Source: Bigelowiella natans CCMP2755 (lineage: Eukaryota > Cercozoa > Chlorarachniophyceae). From it: a DNA stretch of 64,000 nt. Position numbers and translations under genes: made by a program. The notes under the pieces were generated by a model, which had not been told where the DNA came from, made no database searches, and was given only the letters and a program-made list of their open reading frames with translations. Below, one piece after another: positions 1 through 11,034 of this stretch. The stretch covers positions 1 through 64,000 of the forward strand of contig ADNK01001110.1 in the NCBI GenBank assembly GCA_000320545.1. Reading direction: 5' to 3'. Every line of letters begins with the position of its first letter. Position 1 is the stretch's first letter.

Positions 1-263
1 AGAGAGAGAGAGAGAGAGAGAGAGACACACACACTCTCTCACACACACACACCCACATATCTTTGTATGTCGTGTGTGTGTGAGCGCGCGCGCGCGCGCG
101 CGCGCGCGCGCGCGCGCGCGCGCGCGCGCGGGGGAAGAGATCGCTCTCTCTCTCGCTCGCGCGCGCGCGCGCGCGCGCGCGCGTGTGCGTGCGCGCGCGC
201 GCGCGCGCGACACACACACACACACACACATATATCTCTAGCACATATATATATGTTTGTTAT

Positions 264-298
<35 letters not shown>
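1..298. repeat. Compound dinucleotide microsatellite block
   Basis: Consecutive runs of AG, CA, GC (two long blocks, about 80-130 and 155-208), CA again and TA fill almost the whole interval. Open frames crossing it read as alternating two-residue peptides and are not genes. The alternating purine-pyrimidine GC and CA runs could adopt Z-DNA. The block lies just 3' of the REJ/GPS gene on the minus strand. Confidence 0.95.
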
Positions 299-305
<7 letters not shown>

Positions 306-322
306 AGCATATAATAATTTGC

Positions 323-2115
323 TTAGAAGAGATGCTTGCGTGTTTGTGTGCCACGTCTGATCGCGCGCGCAGATGAACATATGTCCTCTCGCAAGCGTAG
401 GAACCTGGAAGCGATTAGCCCCGATGTTGCCTCGACCCTGCGGTCAAAGGCGTGTGCGAGGACGCCCAGCAGCGCAAACGCTGCGAAAAGCAACCCACAG
501 AACAGCATCACGGGGTTTGCGTAAGAGAAGGCCTCGGCCTTGATGTCGCTCTCCCCAATCGTGTTGAGCTCGATATCGACGGAGAACGTGGTCAGGTGCG
601 TTGTCGCGCAGTCCAGCATTCTTCGCGCGCTCTGGCCGCCGCTGCGATCAAGCTGCACACCGTCGCGGCTCCAAAGCAGCAGCGATTCGTTCCAGAAGAC
701 GCATGCGGAGGAGGAAGTAGCCTGAGGGGGAAGATCAGGTCACATTAAAATGATGCAGTTCTTAATGTGTAGCCATCGGCGTGTGCATGCCTGTGTATAT
801 GTTCCACATCTCAATGGAGAAGGAAAATAGAGAAGGGAAGAACTGCATATAATTGCGCTAACACTCTGTTGGCAAATACATGCGTTCTTTGCGTCACCAT
901 CCCCCCCCCCCCCCCCCCCAACACATACATACATACAACATGGCGTTCATATGGATAACGATATAGCACCAACAGCTACAACGTCAAACACGTAGTACCA
1001 TAATGGGGAAGACGATATGAAAGGGCTGGGCGAGGCTCTCCACGCCGATCTCCGCGCTGCTCCCCCCCAAGCTCTTATCAGCCTTTTCCAGCATTACACG
1101 AATGGTGCCGGCCTGCATCATCGTCATTCTTCTCAATTGGGAGGGGGCGGAAGCAGAAGGAAACATGGGCATTCCAGGTATCGCCGACACGACCATCACA
1201 ACGTCGTCCTGTTCGTCCCGTACGCCTTCCAGGGGGAGGCTCGCGGGAGCGACGATGCGCGCTCCGGAGGCGAGGACGATCGAGGAGCCTCCCGCATCTT
1301 CCTTGCTCATCTTCCTCGCCTGCAGCTCTATGCCGCCGGTGACAACGACGCCGACGGGGTCCTCCCCGGCCAGGACGCTTGTGGCTTGCCCCTCGCTAAC
1401 ACGCAGGAGGGCCCTCTCCACCCGATCCGCGAGGGCGACGCGGTCGCCTCTCGCCGACATGCCGGAGGAGACGGAGCGCGCGACCCTGCTCAAGGCCAGC
1501 ACCGCCAGCCTCGCGTCGTCCGGGGAGGAGAAGTTCGTTCGGACGGGCTGCGAGGCGGACTCCAAAATGCGGAGACTCGTGTTCTGAGCCGTCGGGGTGA
1601 GGGTGCCTGCTTCCACGGCTTGCGTGATGAGCGAGGCTAGAGTCAACGGCGCGCGCACTGATGCTTCAGGCGAACCGTCGTTACTGAACGATGAGAGCTC
1701 CTCGGTCGCAGCAAGCATCTTTTGAACCTCCTCAGAGCTGTTTTGACCTATGTACTGTGACGCGCTCGTCATCCACACCATGAGGGCTCCGATGTCGCCC
1801 TCCTCGACGCTTGCTTCAATCTCCTGTAGCACCGCGTTTAGGCTGATTTCGGACGGCAGCACCTCTGCTCGCATCTCCACCGATGTTATGGCGCCCAGCG
1901 AGTCCCTCACTGAAGCCTCTAGCACCAGCTCGGGTGCTAATCGAGAAAAATATAAGGGGGAGGGGGGAGAGGGTTGAGGATTCCCGACAAAGAAAATATT
2001 TATTCAAGAAAAATGCGCATACTCTGAGCATTTACAGCATGCACTTGTGGTTATTTTCCATTAAAATCTTCCGCCTCCTTTATTCCCCTTGCCTTCCCCT
2101 CTTCCCTTTCTCTTT

Positions 2116-2154
<39 letters not shown>

Positions 2155-2886
2155 CTCTCTCTCCATTTCCCTCCATCATACCGCTGCTCGATGCTCCTCC
2201 TGTTGTAGCAGCGGGAAGGAGGGTGTCGTAGTACGGGATATCCCTGTAAGCTCCAAACGTGACTGAGGAGACTGAGCCACTTGTCGTCGCCTTGATCCCG
2301 AAGAGATAGGAGAGCGGAAGGTCCTCATCCGCCCACTCGGCGCACTCGAGCCGATAAGTCGTCGTCATCTCGACGCCCCCAGTCGCTGGTGCTACCCTGC
2401 ATTCTCCCAGGGAGGGGGCTGAGTTTGTGGTGAAGGAGAACGACGCAGCGCCGGTGAGTCCGGACGCTGCATCAGTCACGCTCACAAGGAGCTCGTAAGC
2501 CGCCCCTGCGAGCAGAGAGCCTGGACGCAATACGAGGAGGGCGGCGTTTGTGGGGGCGAGGAGGTTCGATCTTTGGCTCGCGTTGAAGTTGCCGCTGGTG
2601 CACTCCCACCGGTACTCGAGACTGGACGTCGTCGTGGCTGTTGTTATCGCTTCAAAGGAAAGCTTGGAGGCTGCATCGACCCTAGTTCCAGTCGCCCCAT
2701 CAACGGTCTATTTAGGGTTAGGATTAGGTCGGAATAATAGTGATACGAAGGCTGAGTGAATCTGTACATGCGCACGAACATTCGAGCGTGTTATGCGGAG
2801 CATGCTTACACATGCCATCCCCGCCCCCCATCCCCTCTCTAACTTCTTTCTTCCTCCCTCCGACCTTATTTTCTTTACATTTCATA

Positions 2887-2923
<37 letters not shown>

Positions 2924-5792
2924 TTGTAATACTAAAGGAAACACACCGAGGAGCTTCCGCTGCTGTCCACCACGAGCCGGCGTGCAATGGTTACCGCAGG
3001 CGCCAATCCCAGCACAACCTCGAAGGCCTGGCTGGCCTCGATGTTCGTGTTGGTGGCGTTGTCAGAGACGCGCACCTTGGCCAGGTACCTCGTATTCGAG
3101 GCCAACAGCGAGCTCGGGACTAGTAAAACACTGGCTGTGTTAGAAGTGATGTTCAAAGTTGCTGCTGTTCCCGTTCCACCACTCGTTTGTTGTTGTTGTT
3201 GCGCGGGGGCGCTCTCCTCCACGCTCCACTTATAGCTGGTGGTGCTGCCGGGGTGGCCTCCGAGCGCCGTGACTTCAAAGGAAATCGTGTCGGTGGACGG
3301 GATCTTCCGGAAGCTGCCGCCCAGAATACTCGCTGAGAGCGGGTCGTAACCCACCGAGATGATGAAGGAATAGTTTGCGGCTCCGAGTAGCGTCTCCGCT
3401 GTCGCCCCTCCCGTGACCAAGGCACGTTTTGCAACGAAGTTGAAAGCGTACGTCGCTCCGGCCAGGAGGGTGTTAGAAGGTATGTACCTGTCGATTGACA
3501 CTGCTTGAGTCGTCATCATCATCACCATCATCGTCGTCATCATCATCACGATTTTCTTTTCCTTCTTGCCATTCAGCCTCATCCACACCCCTTACCATAG
3601 CAACAACAAAAACAACTACAGTTCCTACTGCAGCTTCTGGCACCATCACCACCACCACCACAACAACAACAACAACAAAGAGCTACTCACAAAGAGACAG
3701 ATGCTCGTCGTTTTAATGGGACAGCATGCGAGGAGATTTGCGGCAGGAAGCTCAGGAATCGCTGCCTCAGATACGGTCCCCCTGAAGCAGAGAATAACTG
3801 CTTCCATTCCCCGTGTGCCGTCACTGATTGACCGGGCCCCGCCGTTGTACTAGGACAGGATGCAGACACTCTGGCCGGGATGATGACGGGCTGCGAAGGG
3901 ATTGCTTGTATGTGAAAGACTGATGGGAGCAAGACGGGAGGCACCTCAGAATTTACCTACATGAGGAAGGAGGAAGGTTTGGGGGTGCAAGAGCACGGTC
4001 AGAACGCGTGAATTTGAGCGTGGCTGTGCGCGCATAGCTAGCTCTTTCAGCCTCTAAACCCTGGCGCCGCTCGCGACCTTCTGGACAGTGAAATTTGAGG
4101 TTCCGGAGTAGCCGAGCCAATTGGTGAGATTTATGTGGAACGTGTGCGCCCCCACCGTCATGGCGGTTGCGTTGAGGGACAGGCTCGCTAATCGAGAGGC
4201 GTTCACGAGTGTTCCTATCTCCGCATCAGGGCCTGAGTAGCTCCACCTGTACGATGTAAATGGCCGCCCACCCGCTCCAACAGAGGTTCCTGGCAACGGA
4301 TTTTGAGTTAATTGTGGGTTTTTCCCAATTCTCGTTCCTCCCACGGAGACGAAGATGGTGAGGATGTTGTGCGACCTGTTCCAATGCGCAATTCTGTGGC
4401 GCAAGTCCCGATTAGGTCGAGCCCGTTCAGTACAGCCTCGATGTTCCTAAAAGTAGCAGGCGGTCGCAGAAAGGCTTTCGCCTATGGTACACAGGGGTGA
4501 AGGATAGGGGAGGGTGAGAGGGTAGAGAGTGAGATTGCTATATATCACCCATAAATTTCACGTATAGCCTAGTGTATCCATTTTCGTTTTGGGTTATGCC
4601 CGCTGATCTAGTATGACAGACCGCAGGCTCAAAGGTGTCGCCATCATCGAGCGAGATCACGCCACCAGCAATCTGAGAAAAAGAAGTTGAATTCAACGCA
4701 AGCACCGCCCAGGTGACATAGCGGGAAATCGAGCGCAACTAGGTGTTGGAATACATATCCTGGTTCTCTCTCTCTCTGCCCCCGCAAAATTACACACACA
4801 GGGAACATACGGCGTAAGATGTTACGTTCAGCTATCAATGCATTGAAAGACGACATATACCGTGATTTCATCGTGTGTGGCCAGCGACCAGCCGCGCCCG
4901 AGGTCGATGCGAAGCGTGTCTCTCTTCACCCAATTGCACGCAGGCTGAGCTCCAAGTCTTCCGAGGTCGCTGCTTTGGAAAAAGCGTGTGCAGTTGCGGC
5001 TTGGTGGAATGTTAGTGGCATTCCGAAACTCCAAAGTGATGTGAGCAAACTCCTCATCGAAGAACGCGTCCGCTACAATGCTCCTCGTGCGAGTAGGTGC
5101 TGTGGTGGGCGCAGTCGTCGGCGTTGAAGTAGGAGCCAGCGACGGTGATACGGTTGGGAGGATGATAGGGGATAAGGATGAGGGTGAGAGGGAGGACGGT
5201 GAGAGGGAGGACGGTGAGAGGGAGGACGGTGAGAGGGAGGAAGGTGAGAGGGAGGACGGTGAGACGGAGGAAGGTGAGAGGGAGGGGGAGACGGTCAAGG
5301 GTGATAGAGAGGAGGGCGTGAGAGAGGGGGCAGGGCTCGGTGCTATAGTGCTTGGAGTGTGCGAGGGGAATTTCGTCACAGGCGAAAAGCTTGGAGATAT
5401 AGTTATGGGGGTTCTGGTCGCAGGGCTCATGCTCGGGGTAAGTGTTGGCGCAGGGGTTGGATCGGGCGTGTGGAGTTTAAAAGCATCCACGCCTTCGTAG
5501 CCGTCCGCCTACAGCCGGAGAAAGTTACATATGCGATTACCGATGGTATTGCATCGTAGTCCAGTCACCCGAACGCACGTCATGGTGCTTAGACGAGAAC
5601 GAGGAGAAGGAGCAGGAGGGGAGAGGAAAAAGGAAAGACAACTACCAAAGTGGATATTCGGAAGGTTTGTGTCGGGAACGCAGTCGGGACCGGAACGTTA
5701 AATATCTGCAAAAGCAGAAGGTAATGGTGACTCTCTCACTCCGCTCCTTCTTTCTTTCCCTCTCCCTCTCTCTTTCAATATTTTCTATATTT

Positions 5793-5844
<52 letters not shown>

Positions 5845-6486
5845 GAAGAGTTAATTCTTTACCCCTGGACAATTCGTGTCGTCGACTATATTAGCAGTGA
5901 CGTTTGTTTCCCAGATTCCTATCCATTCTGACGTTTGGGAGTTTTGAGCCTCGACCTTCACAACAAAGCCTCCTACATACGTCTCATAAATATCCAACCG
6001 GCCGCCTGTAACAGCCTGTGCAAAGCCTATCTCAAGAGTCCGGGTCACTTCCTGCTGGCTGTTGAGTATGATGGTAGAGTTAGAGATGAATGTCAATTCT
6101 TCAATGATACATGCATGCACCATAGATGCGTATGTAGTAGCCGCTCCAATCAAGCATAGTCTGTGTCGTTTTATCGTATTAATGCGATTGTTGATCACTT
6201 TGATGGCTGCCATGAGTTACAGTCAATATCGCAATTCGGATAAACGTCGTTCTGGCCTAAAAAAATCAAGACGTAAGTGCATGGATATGAGAGGCATAAT
6301 AAGTGTGAATGTATCTCTCCTACCAGTCATTCTATCAGGGGAGTAGCAGCTACCAGACCATGTGCTACTTGCAGACGCTGTATTTGCCCATTGGTCTAGT
6401 GCCAAGCAGAGGCTCGGCAGTGTCAGGAGGATGACAGAAGATAGTCCTAGAGGAAGATTCAGTAAACTTCTCGTAAAGGCTTCGAA
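323..6486 (-). CDS. REJ/GPS-domain single-pass surface protein (polycystin-1-like ectodomain), multi-exon
   Basis: This is probably a secreted or plasma-membrane adhesion or receptor protein. Reading 5' to 3' on the minus strand, a hydrophobic signal-peptide-like stretch and a WANTASASS motif (about 6480-6324) begin a discoidin-like fold. That fold continues in exons at about 6077-5872 (DIYETYVGGF) and 5713-5654. A Ser/Pro-rich stalk of SPSSL repeats follows (about 5490-5150), then REJ-type beta-rich segments in exons at about 5150-4893, 4728-4648, 4445-4062, 3944-3700, 3490-2955 and 2708-2188. A GAIN-like exon (about 1934-999) joins in phase to an exon at 721-323. That last exon carries the GPS cysteine/tryptophan pattern (CVFWNES, then CATTHLTTF), one transmembrane helix and a tail of about 45 residues. 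Polycystin-1 continues into PLAT and ten more helices, whereas this frame stops at 323. No ATG precedes the signal peptide in frame, so the 5' end is uncertain. Confidence 0.72.
2121..2153. repeat. (CT)n microsatellite in an intron
   Basis: A pure CT run, GA on the gene strand, lies in the intron between the last REJ exon and the GAIN-like exon of the minus-strand surface-protein gene. Confidence 0.9.
2892..2919. repeat. (AT)n microsatellite in an intron
   Basis: An AT run sits between two REJ-region exons, just 3' of the donor near 2955 on the minus strand. Confidence 0.9.
5171..5290. repeat. 15-bp coding minisatellite (SPSSL units)
   Basis: About seven tandem copies of a 15-bp unit (plus strand ggtgagagggaggac with point variants) encode SPSSL or close variants on the minus strand. 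They form part of the Ser/Pro-rich stalk of the REJ/GPS protein. The unit length keeps the reading frame, so copy number can vary without breaking the gene. Such stalks are usually extended and O-glycosylated, which I infer rather than see. Confidence 0.85.
5787..5840. repeat. (AG)n microsatellite in an intron
   Basis: A long AG run with a short inverted CT run just before it lies in an intron of the REJ/GPS gene between about 5872 and 5713. Confidence 0.85.
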
Positions 6487-6503
6487 CTTCGAGAAAAATA
6501 TCC

Positions 6504-6548
<45 letters not shown>

Positions 6549-6896
6549 GCGCGGTTTTGTGCTGTTCTATGTTAATTTTTCTCACGTGTAAAGCTCCGCA
6601 TCTTGGCGTAGGGAGGGAGAAATCTACGCTTCCTCCTCTGTGCCTCACTCGGCTCTCACGAGCATTCGTACTTTCTTATCGAACCTCTCCTTGGCAACGG
6701 AAAATGATCCCTGGTATTTTCTCCAAATCCCTCGGTTCAGCGCTGTCGCGATGAAGAATCCTAGGAAGTTTATCGATCGCATTCACATCGTAACGGCGCA
6801 AAGGCGGTAAAATCTCAGAACTATTCAAATGTTCAAATGGATCTGGCTATTTCTCTCTTGCGACAACTAGGTTTCGAGAGATGTGCTACTTTTCTC

Positions 6897-6926
6897 TCTA
6901 GGGTTAGGGTTGGTTAGGGTTGAGTT
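6897..6926 (+). repeat. Interstitial telomere-like repeat
   Basis: Three GGGTT-containing units in a row (tagggttagggttggttag) resemble TTAGGG/TTTAGGG telomeric repeats. The tract is short and imperfect and lies in a gene-free spacer, so it looks like an interstitial remnant rather than a chromosome end. Confidence 0.5.
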
Positions 6927-6959
6927 TTCCTGAAGTCGAGACATGTGCTTGCATGAACC

Positions 6960-7290
6960 CCTAGCTTGCTAGCAGTCAGTCCTCACTGAAGCCAGTTCGA
7001 GGCACTGCATTTCGCACATTGCGAGTGTCTTGTCACACTTTGGAAGTGCAGTTTTTCATCATTGTTCTCATCGTTCTTGTGAACATGAACAAAGCATTGA
7101 TGCAAATCTGGACTCCACTCGCAGCTGTGCAAAATGGAAGTGCGGCAGTTGCAAGACAATGAAAGTGTGAAACGTGCAATGAACAATTGGCAATGAAATG
7201 AACAATGAACAATGATGATGAACCACGTTTCCAAAGTGTTGCAAGACATCAATGATGACAAACTGCATTTCCAAAATGTGGTCGATCAGC
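6960..7290. repeat. Dispersed repeat family, two copies in inverted orientation
   Basis: Positions of about 6975-7065 read on the minus strand match the end of the repeat at 61080-61210, including the shared string cagtgcctcgaact. A second partial copy at about 7195-7290 runs on the plus strand and shares gaacaatgatgatgaaccac with 61065-61090. The two local copies therefore face each other around a short centre, as in a foldback element. No coding sequence is visible. Confidence 0.6.
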
Positions 7291-7301
7291 ACAAGCAAAC
7301 T

Positions 7302-7329
7302 CTCTTTCTTTCTTTCTTTCTTTCTTTCC
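7302..7329. repeat. (CTTT)n tetranucleotide repeat
   Basis: About six to seven tandem CTTT units lie directly beside the foldback repeat. Confidence 0.85.
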
Positions 7330-8273
7330 AGTTGATTGCTGGAGAGGACACGGATGGGTTGGTGTCCCATGATCCACTCAACCGCTCTGATGGAAGAACA
7401 CCTTTCTTCCACACTTGATTCTTTCAATTGGGGGAGTGCCAGAGTGCGTGGACGAGTCAGCGCGTCCTGTGACCCTTTTGAATGATTGAGCATTGAAAAC
7501 ACTTCGTTCATTCATCGTGTTGAGGGCCAAATTCTCATCAATGTTTCAATGTCTCATTCGTTCTTCTTTTTCTGCCCGTTCGCGCGGTTGGGCAAAAGGT
7601 GGACAAGAGTGGCGTGCTGGCTCGCTGGATTGTCCCGTGATCGTTTTCAACCGCTCTTTTGGAATCAATTCGTTGATTTGTTGAAGAAAATCAAGCGTCA
7701 ACACGGCTGTTTGCGCCCAGTTGATCAATCGCAACCATCACGTCATGCGTGTTGTGCATGCTTTCATCGGTAGTGCACGCAACCTTGCTAGCATGCAATT
7801 TTCAGATCATGCATGATTGCTAGATTGGTCGTCACTCATCACACTCTCGCGCACACATGCTCGGGCAGCCACGTGTGCTCCAATCTGGCAATGACATCGA
7901 TCACATTGCAACACGCACACGTGCATGCGTGTCTGTGCACCACACAAGTGCATGCTAGTGCTAGCCTGATTGCATGTTGCGGGTGTTCGGTGCTGTGCGT
8001 GATTGCATTGGGACATGTCTAGATGTGTCTGTGGCTAATCGTACGTGTCATGCCAATGCTGTGCGTGCGCAGGCAAGGTGACATGCCAACATGCGGATCA
8101 TTGGATTGGACACGCTACGCGATAGCGCAAGCTAGCAGGGACTGCAGACTGCGCTGTGCGGTACGTGTGGCATGAGCTTGCTTTCTCGAAGCGATCGCTT
8201 TGGATTTGAAAGAGTTTTGCAGAGCAATCAAAATCAGAATCATATAGCTTTGAAATCGCCACGGCTCAATAAT

Positions 8274-8274
<1 letters not shown>

Positions 8275-8353
<79 letters not shown>
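8275..8353. repeat. (AC)n/(TA)n compound microsatellite
   Basis: A pure AC run changes into a TA run. It lies downstream of the WW-domain gene, and the overlapping open frames are repeat artefacts. Confidence 0.95.
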
Positions 8354-8358
<5 letters not shown>

Positions 8359-8553
8359 TGTACATGTATCTACATTTGTGGATATTTGATAAAAACACTT
8401 TCCATTCGATTACGTGCAACAACAATTACTGACTACTCTAGTTTGCTTCAGTTTGAGTGCTGCTACTCTCCCTTTTTGTCCTCTACCGCTTCCTGGGAAG
8501 GAGATTTTGTTCCTGCGGTTTGCGTCCCTTCCTATATGAGGTACAAAATATGC

Positions 8554-8834
8554 TTAGAAATCTTTTAAAATCGCAGTTGAGTGCATTTCTTTAGTGATGC
8601 TATTGACCTGGTTTTCGGAAGCTTCAGCCCCCGTTTCTGCAGTTGCTGTAACCTTCCCGGAGTCTCCTTCCTCACTAGCCTCTACCTGATCAGCGATCTT
8701 TGCATCTGCATTGTCGCTAACTTCCTGAACCTTCTCGCCGATATCCTAAGGAAGATTTTGAACGTGTTAGAGAGAAAGAAGTAGGAGGAGGAGGAGGAGG
8801 AGGAGGAGGAGGAGGAGTAATGATTGCACTATCG

Positions 8835-8865
<31 letters not shown>

Positions 8866-9670
8866 AGTTTGCATCCTTGTCGGCATAATCACGCTCTGAT
8901 TCTTACTTCTGAAAAACTATCATAGCAACAGGATGATGACACACGTACGTACATCCATCACAGTAACAGCTCCGTTGGCGAGAGCTTGTATCCTTTCCTT
9001 CCTAGCGATCTCCAGCTACAATATAACCCAATTTATACACAATAACGCACAAAAGCCTTCGTGTTCAAATGTTGCGTCTATTTTTCTAGTGTTTGGACGT
9101 ATCCGAAGAAAAACGGGGGGAAGATGGACAAGGACGAGCATGCCATAAATACAGCTTGTACATATATATATGTGTTGTATTAACATGCTTACAGTGCAAG
9201 TAGAGTACTTCTCTTTCTCCTTATCATTACTTTCCCCCCTATCCCCAAAAACATTGCCAGCCCTCTCCACTTTACCGCTCGAAAGCCAACTTCTTCCAAG
9301 GGCTCATCTTCCTTCTGTCCGTATCTGCGAGTGACAGCGAACACAATTTTACACACGTAGACACACACTTCAATGATAATGTTTCAAACAAAATCATTCA
9401 ATTCCAAGCGAGGAAGAAAAGATCATAAGGATCCAGAAAAAGAGTTTCCTGTGCTATTCTCTACAAATGACCCGCATCATTGTCCTCCCATCATTATCAC
9501 CACCATCATCATTATCATCATTATCATCATTATCGTTGTCATCGATTGGTGCTCACTTCTTAGCCATTGCGTAGTAGAAGTCCATGTTCTCCCGCGCTCT
9601 TTGTACAAAATAACGCCTTGCATTTAGAATCGCGAGCAGATGCACACACACAGGCCCCCCCTCCCCCTCT

Positions 9671-9716
<46 letters not shown>

Positions 9717-10528
9717 CACACACACACACACACACACATACACACACATACACACACATACACACACTAAGACATCTACATACACTTTGAGCGAGGGGAA
9801 GATTTTATCCTGGTACTCAAGGCCGTAGTTGAATAGAAGAAGGCCTCCAGTCAGCCCCACTACTTTCCCTGCTCAATGCACACGGATCGACAGTGCACCT
9901 TACTTTACTTGGTAGCAGCATGACGGACGACATCGATATATGCAATGGTGTATGTGCTGCATGCACATGCGTCCTACCCCATAGCAGCGGCAAATCGGGC
10001 TCCTCGACCTTCGTTCCGAACACCTGAGAGAGTGATAATAGTCGGCGATAAGTGCATGGACGAGAGGAAAGGGGGGGTGGGGCATTGCTGGCCGGCAAGA
10101 CCCGTGAAGTTGTCGTGATTTCTGTTGTAATCTGCTAATAATGCATCAATTTGCTGTCGATGTCGTATGTATTACCGAAGTGTAGACCTTCCGCTGGAAA
10201 CCCTGGTCAGCTCCTAGTAACAGGGCAAATCGTGGAGGTGAGGAGAGCAACTCCAGCTCAGTGCTGGTTTTGTTCGCATCAATACTTGATAACGTATGGT
10301 ATTGTTTTTTTAAGGTAACTGCTGTGATATAACTGCACAATGCTGTTATGTTTTATTTGCATCTCTTTCTCTCTCTCTCTCTTTCTCTCTCTCTGTCACA
10401 ACCCCCCCCCCACGCACAAACATACACACACACACACACACACACGCACACATACACAATAACATAATATATTTATAAAATTATATCTGTTATTAGTTCA
10501 TGAACGTGTGCATACATGTTTGTGTGTG

Positions 10529-10575
<47 letters not shown>

Positions 10576-11034
10576 AGTGAGAATGTACCAGGGAAGTCCC
10601 ACTGAGTGATATCAGTCGAAACCTGCCAGTAATATCTGCAAAACCCATCTATTATTCTTCGTGATTTTCTCCCTCTCCTCCCTATCTCCTTCCTCCCACT
10701 CCTCCAATAGCACAATATGGAAACGTACGTGTCGCCGCTGATGGGGTCTCTCACAGCCTGCCAGCCCTCCGGAAGCTTCTTCCTCTTCTTCGAACAGTTT
10801 CCAACACGAGGGTGTGGGGAGGAGGAGGAGGAGGAGGAGGAGGAGGAGGAGGAGGAAAAGGAAGAGGAGGAAAAGCACCAAAAATTAAATCCTTCATTTC
10901 GATCAAGGAACATTAGAGAGAGAAAATGGACATTATAACGATATGGAAAAGCGCACCTCAGCTGTAGCAGCTTTGTCGCTCGCACTTGCTAGTTCAGGAT
11001 TCATCATGCTTAGGGTCAACGGCGCGGCTAGCAT
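8554..11034 (-). CDS. WW-domain protein with a membrane-like segment, multi-exon
   Basis: The function is unknown. A first exon (from ATG 11034) ends at GAG|gtgcgc. The WW domain is split over two exons joined in phase: one ending at 10729 with LPEGWQAVRDPISGDT, and one at 10635-10589 with YYWQVSTDITQWDFP. Both tryptophans and the tyrosine pair of the domain are present, which implies binding to proline-rich peptides. Later exons lie near 10284-10187 and 10024-9979. One near 9865-9795 is hydrophobic (VGLTGGLLLFNYGLEYQ). Others lie near 9620-9560, 9330-9283 and 9014-8945, and the last runs from about 8745 to a TAA at 8554. The last four joins keep phase with standard splice sites and give a Lys/Glu-rich helical tail. 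The joins between the WW exons and 10284 are unresolved, so an exon may be missing. A signal-like frame at 11176-11034 might be an earlier exon. Confidence 0.62.
8781..8866. repeat. (GGA)n and (TCA)n trinucleotide repeats in an intron
   Basis: Two trinucleotide runs, GGA at about 8781-8817 and TCA at about 8836-8866, lie in the intron before the last exon of the WW-domain gene. Confidence 0.85.
9678..9775. repeat. (TC)n/(CA)n compound microsatellite in an intron
   Basis: A TC run is followed by interrupted CA units inside an intron of the WW-domain gene. The Leu/Ser- and His/Thr-rich frames it creates are artefacts. Confidence 0.9.
10533..10571. repeat. (AG)n microsatellite in an intron
   Basis: An AG run, CT on the coding strand, begins about 18 bases after the donor of the second WW exon. 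Confidence 0.9.

Larger units (their letters stand above)
6487..8553. other. Gene-free, repeat-rich spacer
   Basis: I see no convincing gene here. It holds (AC)n/(GC)n at 6506-6552, a telomere-like stretch at 6897-6926, a dispersed repeat in inverted arrangement at about 6960-7290, (CTTT)n at 7302-7329 and a GCATGC/CTAGC-rich stretch at about 7740-8180. It ends with (AC)n followed by (TA)n at 8275-8353. Short open frames in it show no domain or splice support. Any 5' exon of the REJ/GPS gene would lie in its first part. Confidence 0.6.

Noticed and set aside
67-306. Open frames on both strands encoding Arg/Ala, His/Thr and Tyr/Ile alternations
   Set aside because: They are pure dinucleotide repeats.
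9624-9860. Frame with Cys/Val and Arg/Glu repeats
   Set aside because: Only its first 25 codons look coding and belong to an exon of the WW-domain gene; the rest is intronic microsatellite.
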